A DNA stretch of 64,000 nucleotides from Shewanella cutis (GTDB taxonomy: Bacteria > Pseudomonadota > Gammaproteobacteria > Enterobacterales > Shewanellaceae). The stretch is from NCBI RefSeq assembly GCF_022410515.1, contig NZ_JACSDI010000001.1, positions 1,116,001 through 1,180,000 on the forward strand. The letters are read 5' to 3'. The position numbers and the translations under genes were made by a program. Below the pieces are notes generated by a model, which was not told the DNA's origin, ran no database searches, and was given only the letters and a program-made list of their open reading frames with translations. Numbering within the stretch: position 1 is the first letter of the stretch; each line of letters opens with the position of its first letter. Shown piece after piece: positions 29,338 through 37,425 of this stretch.

Positions 29338-29405
29338 GGCGTGTTGACATTTCGAGATTAGATTTTGTTCGTTCTGGCAAGCACGTGCTCGCGAAACGAG
29401 GCTCA
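29338..29405. repeat. Possible interspersed repeat or mobile-element remnant
   Basis: The sequence directly after the dehydrogenase stop (GGGCGTGTTGACATTTCGAG and the following 45 bases) is non-coding and looks like a dispersed intergenic element I associate with Shewanella-type genomes. There is only one copy in the window, so the call is weak. Confidence 0.25.
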
Positions 29406-29423
29406 AACTCTCAAGCCAAAAAG

Positions 29424-29452
29424 AAAAGGCAATCAAAGATTGATTGCCTTTT
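29424..29452. terminator. Bidirectional Rho-independent terminator
   Basis: The perfect 13-bp stem AAAAGGCAATCAA/TTGATTGCCTTTT with a three-base loop and T-rich flanks on both strands lies between the plus-strand dehydrogenase and the minus-strand chemoreceptor. Confidence 0.88.
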
Positions 29453-29479
29453 GATTCAATATGTTGGATAACGACAAGA

Positions 29480-31054
29480 CTAAACTTTAAAACTGCGCTT
29501 TAAAAACTGTCCGACTAACACAGTATGGGAATCCATTTCACCAACCACACCATCATTAAGGCCGACCATCTCACAACCGAGTTGATGGCTAGCATGGGTA
29601 AATTGCGACACATTCACCACACTACGGTTCATCTCGTTAGCCACACTGGATTGTTCTTCTACCGCACTGGCAATATGATGGTTCATATCGGTAATAGTCT
29701 CTATGGCCTCGCGTATGGTGCGCAGGGCCGCGCCGGCTAAATCTGCCGTTGTAATGCATTCAGAGGCAGCTTCAACCCCTTCATGCATACTGCGCACGGC
29801 TTTATTCGTGCCCTGCTGTAACAAATTAATCATACTGTGAATTTCTTTGGTGGCATCGTGAGTGCGTTTCGCGAGGGCCCGCACCTCATCGGCAACAACC
29901 GCAAAGCCCCGCCCCTGCTCACCCGCCCGTGCCGCTTCAATGGCGGCATTCAACGCCAATAAGTTTGTTTGCTCGGCAATGCTTTGAATGACATCCAGCA
30001 CTCTGCCGATATCTCTGCTATGCCCTTCTAATTCAGTGATCACTTGCGATGTTTCATGCAACTGCTGCGACATGGCCTGAATCGATTTAATAGTACTCAC
30101 TACAGTTTTATCGCCGTTGATTGTTTGCTCCGATGCCATCTGCGAAGCACTCGCAGCATCGGCACAATTAGCTGACATATCCCCAAGCGTTGCCGTCATT
30201 TGTTGCATTGCGGTTGCCACTTGCTCGATTTCAGAAAGCTGTGACTGGCTTGTGTTTTGAATTTCTTCGCCTTTTGCCGCTGACATTTTAGCTTCTTGAG
30301 CCACCTTATCGCAGGAATCACGGGCGCGGCCTAACACAGATTTTAACTCTGAGTTTTGCATTTGTAGTGCAAGATCTATCGCGCCAAGATCATCTGACTG
30401 CCCGGCATAGATATGCGCCATTAAAGGGTTGTTGTAGATTTTCTTCGCCTTGGCCACCAGAACACGATAGCGGCCTAAAATCAGATTGCCTCCGATAAAC
30501 AGCGCGAGAGCACTGATGGCTAGCGCCACAAATCCCACAACTCCCATCTGCAACGCCAAATACAACATGGGCAGCAACGCAATTAAGGCCAGTAGAGCCA
30601 ACTTAGTCGGCATATCAAAATTGCGTTTTAATGCCTTTACTTGGCCGCTTTTATTTAATTCGGCGTAGGCGGTTTCTGCCCTGCTAACCTGCTCTCTGCT
30701 CGGTTTGGTTCGCACAGATTGAAACTCAGCCACTTGGCCATTAATCATAATGGGGGAGACATAGGCATCAACCCAATAATGGTCACCATTGGCGCAACGG
30801 TTTTTAACAATGCCTTTCCAAGGCTCACCTTTACGGATAGTTTTCCAAAGGTCTTCAAACGCTTGAGGAGGCATATCGGGGTGACGCACCATATTGTGAG
30901 GTTGCCCCAACATGTCATTAAGCGTATATCCCGCAACCGTACAGAAGGATTGATTCGCGTAGGTAATATGACTTTGGGTGTCTGTAGTGGACAGCAAAAT
31001 CCAGTCTGCAGGATAGTCATATTCACGTTGTGTTACTGGCAGATTTTTTCTCAT
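29480..31054 (-). CDS. Methyl-accepting chemotaxis protein with N-terminal PAS domain (Aer-like)
   Basis: The 524-residue protein has an N-terminal PAS domain ([20 protein letters not shown]... [23 protein letters not shown]), two adjacent membrane helices at about residues 150-195, and a cytoplasmic signalling domain with the hairpin tip [20 protein letters not shown] and [16 protein letters not shown]. It lacks a periplasmic ligand domain, so it probably senses redox or energy state through a PAS-bound flavin, as Aer does. It would control CheA-CheY signalling. It stands alone. Confidence 0.92.
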   Translation of the reverse strand: MRKNLPVTQREYDYPADWILLSTTDTQSHITYANQSFCTVAGYTLNDMLGQPHNMVRHPDMPPQAFEDLWKTIRKGEPWKGIVKNRCANGDHYWVDAYVSPIMINGQVAEFQSVRTKPSREQVSRAETAYAELNKSGQVKALKRNFDMPTKLALLALIALLPMLYLALQMGVVGFVALAISALALFIGGNLILGRYRVLVAKAKKIYNNPLMAHIYAGQSDDLGAIDLALQMQNSELKSVLGRARDSCDKVAQEAKMSAAKGEEIQNTSQSQLSEIEQVATAMQQMTATLGDMSANCADAASASQMASEQTINGDKTVVSTIKSIQAMSQQLHETSQVITELEGHSRDIGRVLDVIQSIAEQTNLLALNAAIEAARAGEQGRGFAVVADEVRALAKRTHDATKEIHSMINLLQQGTNKAVRSMHEGVEAASECITTADLAGAALRTIREAIETITDMNHHIASAVEEQSSVANEMNRSVVNVSQFTHASHQLGCEMVGLNDGVVGEMDSHTVLVGQFLKRSFKV

Positions 31055-31226
31055 AATAACCCCTGGATTTTATGATGAATGCTATTCAGCCATCCATGAG
31101 TTACCCCTCCTAGATACCGATCATCCATTTTCATGTAACCACTTAGCCCTGCTTTACACACTTTGAGATTAGCTCAAAAAACGTGCCACAGATAACAAAA
31201 TTAAATAAACAAGACCACCAACAATA

Positions 31227-31256
31227 TTGCATTTGATAAGCGTTTTCATTTAGAAT
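31227..31256 (+). promoter_or_regulatory. Promoter of bfd with Fur-type operator in the spacer
   Basis: TTGCAT (31227-31232), an 18-base spacer and TAGAAT (31251-31256) form a plausible sigma70 promoter. The spacer holds TGATAAGCGTTTTCA (31234-31248), which matches the Fur 7-1-7 consensus at 11 of 14 fixed positions. Iron-dependent repression would fit the gene. Confidence 0.5.
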
Positions 31257-31285
31257 TAATCCAACTTATGTTGGAGTTCTCAAAA

Positions 31286-31477
31286 ATGTATGTTTGCCTT
31301 TGTCACGCCATCACTGATACGCAAATCAAAAACGCGGTAAGCCAAGGCGACACGAGTCTTGCTGACGTTAAAAAGCGTTTAGGCGTTGCCAATCAATGCG
31401 GTAAATGCGCGAGAATGGCTGTACAAATCATCCAGAATCAACTGGAAATTGAACCTAAATACTACGAAGTCGCTTAA
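31286..31477 (+). CDS. bfd: Bacterioferritin-associated ferredoxin
   Basis: The 63-residue product has the [2Fe-2S] ligands in the order CLC (Cys4, Cys6) and CGKC (Cys38, Cys41) with the family fold MYVCLCHAITDTQI. It reduces bacterioferritin to release stored iron. I chose the ATG at 31286, with GGAG nine bases upstream; the frame extends six codons further. No bacterioferritin gene lies beside it. A Fur-type box lies just upstream. Confidence 0.93.
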   Translation: MYVCLCHAITDTQIKNAVSQGDTSLADVKKRLGVANQCGKCARMAVQIIQNQLEIEPKYYEVA

Positions 31478-31699
31478 CGTCTCGCCCCATCTCCTGTTAA
31501 CTTTTACTCCAACCCAATGTGCATGATTAACATGCATTTACAGCGATAAGGTTTGCCGCAACAACCCCAAGGCCTATCTTACGACAAATACATGACTCCC
31601 TAATGACACATCCCACGCAACCCAAATATCATAAACACTTTGAGTTCAATGGGATGTAACGCTAACACTCAGCTTTTTGATACTGTTATTCGGTCGTGA

Positions 31700-32356
31700 T
31701 TATCGCCGTTTTAATAAATACACAGCCTCATTGAGCCAAGGCACTGCTTTTTTTACAAACCTCGGGTTATCAGCCAATACATCTTGGCAAGCCAAGGACT
31801 GGATTTCAAAATCTTCAGTTAAGTGTGTCTCAACCCAAGTAGGTGATACCGCAAAAGGAGGACCACTTAAGGCCTCCTGTGGGTAATCGAGTGTCACTAA
31901 CAAGCCGACACTGCCCTGCGGTAATAAATACGCTAACTGTTTTGCATACTGCACCCGCATGCTTTCAGGCCAAGCAATCAAGGCGGCGCGGTCATAAAAA
32001 CCACTCACCTCAGCGGTAATCGCGTGAGGTAACGTGAAGATATCCCCTTGATATAAACTTATCTGCTCAGTCTGGTAATGCTGGTGCTCCCCCTCTGCAC
32101 TTTGCTGCATCGGTAGTTGGTTATCGCTAAAAAATTGCTGCACGGCGAGTTCATTTAACTCGCAACCAATCACTTGATGCCCCTGCTCAGCTAAAAAGCA
32201 CATATCTAGAGACTTACCACACAAGGGCACAAAGATCTTGGCATCAGCGGGAAGTGCCAATTGATGCCAATACATTACGAGAAAGGGATTGATTTCTTGC
32301 TGGTGAAAACCAATCTGTTGTTGCTGCCACTTCTCATGCCAAAAACCAGGTTCCAT
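31700..32356 (-). CDS. tpm: Thiopurine S-methyltransferase family protein
   Basis: The 218-residue enzyme begins [19 protein letters not shown], the hallmark of bacterial Tpm, with the SAM-binding region [35 protein letters not shown] and [10 protein letters not shown]. It uses SAM to methylate thiopurines, and bacterial forms also methylate selenium or tellurium oxyanions. It stands alone on the minus strand between bfd and the Cys-rich protein. Confidence 0.93.
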   Translation of the reverse strand: MEPGFWHEKWQQQQIGFHQQEINPFLVMYWHQLALPADAKIFVPLCGKSLDMCFLAEQGHQVIGCELNELAVQQFFSDNQLPMQQSAEGEHQHYQTEQISLYQGDIFTLPHAITAEVSGFYDRAALIAWPESMRVQYAKQLAYLLPQGSVGLLVTLDYPQEALSGPPFAVSPTWVETHLTEDFEIQSLACQDVLADNPRFVKKAVPWLNEAVYLLKRR

Positions 32357-32463
32357 AGGTATATCTCAAAAGACTAAAGTTATCCTTACTCTAATGGCAT
32401 TCACGGGTGGATGCAAAATCTTAGATACCGCAAGTTAATCATAGAGATGTAAACACTTAATGA

Positions 32464-32802
32464 CTAAGACAGTGCTTCTTGCACTCGGCGCAGCCAAACA
32501 CAATTATCACATTGGCATTGCCGACGGGAGAGATGATGCGGGCTGAGTGAAGAATCAATAAAATCGACGGCAATCAGCAATTGCTGCTTTAGTTCGGGGA
32601 CGGATTTTTGTTCGACAGCCACCAGCTCATCATTCTGGTTCATCCAGATACATTCCATGCCTTGGTGGCAAGTGAGACATTGCTCATCACTATCATTAAA
32701 AAATACCGCGTGGGGACAATGAGTTACTTCCATTGACTGCAAAATTCGCTTACGCGGAAACTCTAATAGCTCGATCAATAAAGCCTTATCTGGGGCGGGC
32801 AT
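32464..32802 (-). CDS. Hypothetical Cys-rich protein
   Basis: I do not recognise this 112-residue protein. It has no signal peptide or membrane segment. Two Cys groups stand out: CPH and CLTCHQGMEC in residues 29-52, and RRQCQCDNCVW in residues 93-103, about eight Cys or His candidates for binding zinc or an iron-sulfur cluster. The middle is helical and acidic. It is divergent from the kinase gene, and an FNR-type box lies between the two. Real coding is supported by the conserved-looking composition and the start after a short upstream region. Confidence 0.7.
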   Translation of the reverse strand: MPAPDKALLIELLEFPRKRILQSMEVTHCPHAVFFNDSDEQCLTCHQGMECIWMNQNDELVAVEQKSVPELKQQLLIAVDFIDSSLSPHHLSRRQCQCDNCVWLRRVQEALS

Positions 32803-32897
32803 ATGCCATCCTTAAATCCACTTTGTCCACGGGAAATTTAACAAAATATATCCCAATCCAATGTGCTTAAGATTACCTAGACTCGATACGATTTAAC

Positions 32898-32911
32898 TTG
32901 ATATAAATCAA
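32898..32911. promoter_or_regulatory. FNR/EtrA-type box (TTGATATAAATCAA)
   Basis: This is an exact match to the FNR consensus TTGATNNNNATCAA. It lies 96 bases before the Cys-rich gene start and 131 bases before the kinase start, so it could serve either divergent gene. Confidence 0.6.
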
Positions 32912-33042
32912 AGTCAGCGACGAAATGATGGGATAGGTAAGCCGCAAACATCGCACATTTTATCCCCATAAAATAAATCACTGCTCCGATTTGCTTAACT
33001 TACCCGCTTGCTGTTTAAATAACCCAAACAAGGAGCCTCGCA

Positions 33043-34851
33043 TTGCAAACACCCCAACTACAACATTTTTACATTTCCGAAGAGCAATCGATTTACTTGC
33101 TCAAAGCTAACGATGCCCGTAAGCACAAGGCGTGGATCCGCTTATGTAAACAACAGCTAAGTAAGTTGGGCTACCGAGAGATTGAGTTTATTGGTAAAGG
33201 CGCATACGGCTTTGTGTTTGCGGGCATAAACCAAGCCGATGAAGCCCATGTTTTTAAATTTTCAAGAATTAATCTACCGCAACACATTCAAGATCGCTTA
33301 GAAGAAGAAGCCTTTATGCTCTCCTTACTCAAGCATCCCAATATCCCCGGGGCGATTAAATTTGAGCGGGTCGGCAAGCAAGGGATTTTAGTCATGGAGC
33401 GCGCCAAAGGCGAAGATCTGGAGCAGCTTTGCCGCCGCTTAGGTGCCTTACCCCCCGCCATGGTGATGAGTATTGCGCGCCAGTTAGCCGATATTCTCTA
33501 CTATCTGCGTACTGGTAAACCCTTGGTTCATGGCGATATTAAACCCTCTAATCTTGTTTATGATATTGAAAGCCAACATTTATCCTTAATCGACTGGGGC
33601 TCAGCCGTGTTTGCACAACGCAATGAGCACAATAAGGCCGTTGAAGATAATGTCATGACGCTGATGTCGAGCGATCAACAGCATACCAACGCCCGCATGG
33701 GAGATGTGTATTTTATTGGAGAAGAGCAGTTAAACGGCGCACTATCAAGCCCTCGCTTTGACGAGCAAGGCGTCGCTGCGACCTTATATGCCTTAGCCTC
33801 AGGGCAAGCGAGTCGTTTCGGCGCGCAGGTGATCCCGCCCACCAGCATCGGCTTACCGATGGAATTAGCTCGCACCCTAGAGGGAATGCTCAGTAGCGAT
33901 GCAGTGCAGCGCAATCTGGCCGGGGATTATTTTTTAAAAAGCATGCGCCACAGCCATAGATTGCACTTACCTGAATTGCCAAAAGCTGAGCTGATGGGGG
34001 ACATCCCCGTCTGGGTCCAATCCCGTGAAAAAGATGTCGAAACCGTCAGTTACAGTTCGCGAAAATCATTCTTAAAAGAACATAATGCCCAAGATCCCAT
34101 CGCTAAGATGGACGATATTCAACTCGAAAAGTACTACCGAAACTTTTTAGCGGGAATGGGCGATACCGAGAAAGGCTTTATCGCCGCCGTGGGTCGCCTC
34201 GGTCAATACCCCATAGTTGGGGGGCTTGCAATCCATTGGCAAGAAACTGGCGTGTTTATTGATTCCAATCTTGCCATTTACGACGCCAAACAAAAAAGCG
34301 CCCTTATCATTGCCGTCAATAATATGGTGACCCTAGCACGGGGAATTAAACGAATCGGCGTCTTTAAAGCCTGCTTTTTTAACGCCAGAGACACACTACA
34401 TATCGAGCGTGAAAACATTCACGAACTTTTTGTCGCTAGTGCCGATTTACAGCTGCCCTTTGAAGTGGGCGATGTGCCCACACTCGAGGATAAATCACGG
34501 CTACACTCCTACTTCGAAGACGGCAAAGACCCGGATGAAAACCTTGAATTACCGAGTGAAATCATGGAGGAATTGGCGCGCATTAACCAAATCCACCATA
34601 CGGGTTGCATCATTTTTGAAGCCTTGCCGAACCACTTAAAAATCCATAGTTACTTAAAATTGCTCAATCCGCGTAAACAGGCGGCATTTCGTGCCAGCCT
34701 CGACCGCATTCTGCATTATGTTGGCAAAATTCAAGGGCACGGCGTTTCAGGCTTTATGAAACTGCCCTATAAAAATACCCGCCGCTTTACCCATATTGAA
34801 CGTAAGCCCGAGTATTTTTATCCTAAAAATCCCAAAGAAATAGGCGCTTAA
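33043..34851 (+). CDS. Eukaryotic-type Ser/Thr kinase with uncharacterised C-terminal region
   Basis: The 602-residue protein has a kinase N-lobe with G-loop GKGAYGFVF (residues 51-59), Lys72 in VFKF and Glu89 or so in the alpha-C helix. The catalytic loop is HGDIKPSN (residues 163-170), with Gly where eukaryotic kinases have Arg, and the metal-binding motif is DWG (184-186) in place of DFG. All needed catalytic residues (Lys, Asp165, Asn170, Asp184) are present, so activity is plausible. Residues of about 310-602 are a second region I do not recognise. The start is TTG with AAGGAG seven bases before it. It stands opposite a Cys-rich gene. Confidence 0.85.
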   Translation: MQTPQLQHFYISEEQSIYLLKANDARKHKAWIRLCKQQLSKLGYREIEFIGKGAYGFVFAGINQADEAHVFKFSRINLPQHIQDRLEEEAFMLSLLKHPNIPGAIKFERVGKQGILVMERAKGEDLEQLCRRLGALPPAMVMSIARQLADILYYLRTGKPLVHGDIKPSNLVYDIESQHLSLIDWGSAVFAQRNEHNKAVEDNVMTLMSSDQQHTNARMGDVYFIGEEQLNGALSSPRFDEQGVAATLYALASGQASRFGAQVIPPTSIGLPMELARTLEGMLSSDAVQRNLAGDYFLKSMRHSHRLHLPELPKAELMGDIPVWVQSREKDVETVSYSSRKSFLKEHNAQDPIAKMDDIQLEKYYRNFLAGMGDTEKGFIAAVGRLGQYPIVGGLAIHWQETGVFIDSNLAIYDAKQKSALIIAVNNMVTLARGIKRIGVFKACFFNARDTLHIERENIHELFVASADLQLPFEVGDVPTLEDKSRLHSYFEDGKDPDENLELPSEIMEELARINQIHHTGCIIFEALPNHLKIHSYLKLLNPRKQAAFRASLDRILHYVGKIQGHGVSGFMKLPYKNTRRFTHIERKPEYFYPKNPKEIGA

Positions 34852-34896
34852 CGATTCTATTCGCTAGCGCCTATTATGCTGACGGCCCAACCTAGA

Positions 34897-37296
34897 CTAG
34901 ATAGGTGAGCCTGGCGGTAAGCTTAAGGGCTTAGGGATAAGCTTTTTATTGGCATCCAAGAGCCCCACACTGAGTCCCAGCTCCAGCCAATTATAGTGGG
35001 CAGCCACTTTAGCATTGGCGCGGTTGGCTTTGGCTTTGAGCTGCTTTATCACAAATTGAGCACGCTCCAAGAGCGCAGCCTTCACCTCCGCTGAGGTCTG
35101 CGGATCATGATAGGTCGACAACAGTTCATCAATCACCACGGCATTGACGCGCATCCATACACCTTCGACCAAACCAAGCTTATCTTCCTGATATAGCGTC
35201 GCGGCAAACAACTTATTCAGTAACGTCTCGACCGACAATTGCTCGTTATCAACCATCGACGCTTGGCTCACACGATTTAAGCGTTTTGGCATCAACAGTA
35301 AACTTACAGTGTGGCGAGCTGACACTTCTGCCATACCGAGGGGATCGTTAACCACGCCAAGCCCCGACTCAAAGGACTCCCGAGTTAACTGATAATTACC
35401 CGCCTTAGGCACTAAAGTCTCCAATAATGCAGGCGGAACCGTTAAGCTGGCCGCATCTAAGGTGCTTAATAGGGCATTGAGTCCCGACAATTGTAATGGC
35501 GGCGCGATGTAGCTCCAGCGACTTCCGTCACCGATAGACTGATAGTTATAGTCGGTACCACCAATAAATTTGGCTACAGCCTCGATTTGATAACGGTTGA
35601 GTAAGTAGATAGGCACAAAAGCATCGGCCAATTCCCCGAGCGGCTCACCTGGCAACAAAGCTGTTCGGCTAAAGCCTTCGATGGCCTTAAGGCGAATTTT
35701 ATTGAGTTCAACCAATTGTGCGATAGGATCATCACCACCATCCCACAGGCTTGCATAGGCTTGGCTGGCATCCTTTTGACGCGAGTCGGTTTCACCGATG
35801 TAACGTAGCCCCTTGCGCGCGACTTCGGCCAGCAATTGATTTTGCAGTGCCTGCTGAGCCGTCACGTCTCCTTCATCGCTATAACCGTAGGCGATGACAA
35901 AGTTATCCCACGGCCCGACACCAATGCCATAAGGTGCAGAAATATCAATATCTTTACCTTTAAGCAGGATTTTAGGATGGGGATAATCCATCACAGAGGC
36001 ATCCTGATTAGTCGAGGCAGCAAAGTTATGATCTAACCCTAAGGTATGGCCAACCTCGTGGGCAGCGAGTTGGCGGATGCGTGCTAAAGCCAGCTCATTA
36101 GCCGCCTTCTCTGCGGCGACTCTATCCTGCCACCCAGCAGTGAGTCCTTTGGCAATCAAATAATCTTGGCGCACCCGCAAGCTCCCTAAGGTGACCTGAC
36201 CCTTTATGATTTCGCCAGTACGCGGATCGGTGAGCGCAGCACCATAGGACCAGCCCCGCGTCGCACGGTGGACCCACTGGATCATGTTGTAACGGATATC
36301 CTGCGGATCGGCGTCGGGCGGCAACAATTCAACCTTAAAGCCATTGATAAATCCAGCTTGGGTAAAAGCACTTTCCCACCAGCGCGCTCCATCAAGCAAC
36401 GCCGAGCGAATGGGCTCAGGTACACCAGGGTCGAGGTAATAGATGATAGGTTTAACCACTTCACTGGGGGCAGGGCCTGGGTTCACCTTTTGTAGACGAT
36501 GGCGCAAAATAAACCGCTGCACTAGAGGCTCAGAAAAATTCGTTGCATAGTCGCGGTACTCATCGGATAGATAGCCGCTCATAGGATGATAAGCACGAGG
36601 TTGATACCCATCCTCTGGCAGCTCGACAAAAGAATAACGCATCCGCACCGACATGAATGTACCGTCAGGCGTCACCTTAGCGACTTGCTCACCCGCGACA
36701 TCGCCCTTAAAGGTGAGCTGAACATCCACATCACTGTTTTTTTCAAAGGATTTCACCCCAGCGGGTAAGATGGCTGAACGCGTGAAATCAAGGCGATAAT
36801 TGCCCTGCCCTGTTTGTTGCAACACGTTTGAGACACCGTGTAAATCATTAAGCACCAGCTCGCTGATCGCCACCATATCCGGCTTACCTTCAAGCACTTT
36901 GCCCTGCCACAATACCGAATCGGCAAAAGCCTCCTCTACTGCCCGTTTTTCAGCGGCATCTTGGGTATTAGCACGATACTGAGTATTCAACTGCTTAAGC
37001 TGGATATAAGGGCCTTGCCGCTCAAATTGCACCATGCGGGTTTGACCTAATTGCCCACGATCTAGGCCAATATCATTGGAACCCACACCTTCTGGCAAGC
37101 TTGTCACCAACAAAAAAGGCTGATTCAGTCGGCTCACCTCAAGGTATAACTCGCCTTCGCTTGGCTCATAGTAAAAATTAAAAAATCCCTTTGCCACTTG
37201 GCTCTGTTTGACTATTTGAGTGCTCGGCAGAGCAGCAACGCTAAGGGTGGGCAAACCTAAGAGCAGGATAGCGAGTGCTAGACTGTGGGGTTTCAT
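34897..37296 (-). CDS. Exported zinc-dependent metalloprotease (DUF5117/DUF5118-like)
   Basis: The 799-residue product has a signal peptide (MKPHSLALAILLLGLPTLSVAA) and a metzincin-like zinc site HEVGHTLGLDHNF (HExxHxxGxxH) followed by a Met-turn-like SVMDYPHP, inside a long protein that resembles the family of large zinc proteases with N-terminal DUF5118/5117 parts. It would act in the periplasm or outside the cell. I chose the ATG at 37296, which has a perfect AGGAGG before it, over one 12 codons upstream. It is a single gene. Confidence 0.85.
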   Translation of the reverse strand: MKPHSLALAILLLGLPTLSVAALPSTQIVKQSQVAKGFFNFYYEPSEGELYLEVSRLNQPFLLVTSLPEGVGSNDIGLDRGQLGQTRMVQFERQGPYIQLKQLNTQYRANTQDAAEKRAVEEAFADSVLWQGKVLEGKPDMVAISELVLNDLHGVSNVLQQTGQGNYRLDFTRSAILPAGVKSFEKNSDVDVQLTFKGDVAGEQVAKVTPDGTFMSVRMRYSFVELPEDGYQPRAYHPMSGYLSDEYRDYATNFSEPLVQRFILRHRLQKVNPGPAPSEVVKPIIYYLDPGVPEPIRSALLDGARWWESAFTQAGFINGFKVELLPPDADPQDIRYNMIQWVHRATRGWSYGAALTDPRTGEIIKGQVTLGSLRVRQDYLIAKGLTAGWQDRVAAEKAANELALARIRQLAAHEVGHTLGLDHNFAASTNQDASVMDYPHPKILLKGKDIDISAPYGIGVGPWDNFVIAYGYSDEGDVTAQQALQNQLLAEVARKGLRYIGETDSRQKDASQAYASLWDGGDDPIAQLVELNKIRLKAIEGFSRTALLPGEPLGELADAFVPIYLLNRYQIEAVAKFIGGTDYNYQSIGDGSRWSYIAPPLQLSGLNALLSTLDAASLTVPPALLETLVPKAGNYQLTRESFESGLGVVNDPLGMAEVSARHTVSLLLMPKRLNRVSQASMVDNEQLSVETLLNKLFAATLYQEDKLGLVEGVWMRVNAVVIDELLSTYHDPQTSAEVKAALLERAQFVIKQLKAKANRANAKVAAHYNWLELGLSVGLLDANKKLIPKPLSLPPGSPI

Positions 37297-37380
37297 CTTT
37301 CCTCCTGAAATGGCGATATACCCTCGCAACATTAAGACAGAAGTTTCAGCATCTTAAGATTGTTGGGTATACGTGTTCAT

Positions 37381-37416
37381 CTAAAAAATGACCACGCGGG
37401 GCCATCATTGGCCCCG
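37381..37416 (-). terminator. Possible Rho-independent terminator of the hybrid kinase gene
   Basis: The stem GGGGCCA/TGGCCCC with a four-base loop lies ten bases past the stop on the minus strand; a T-run TTTTTT follows, but only after nine other bases, so the match is imperfect. Confidence 0.4.
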
Positions 37417-37425
37417 GGCGAACAA

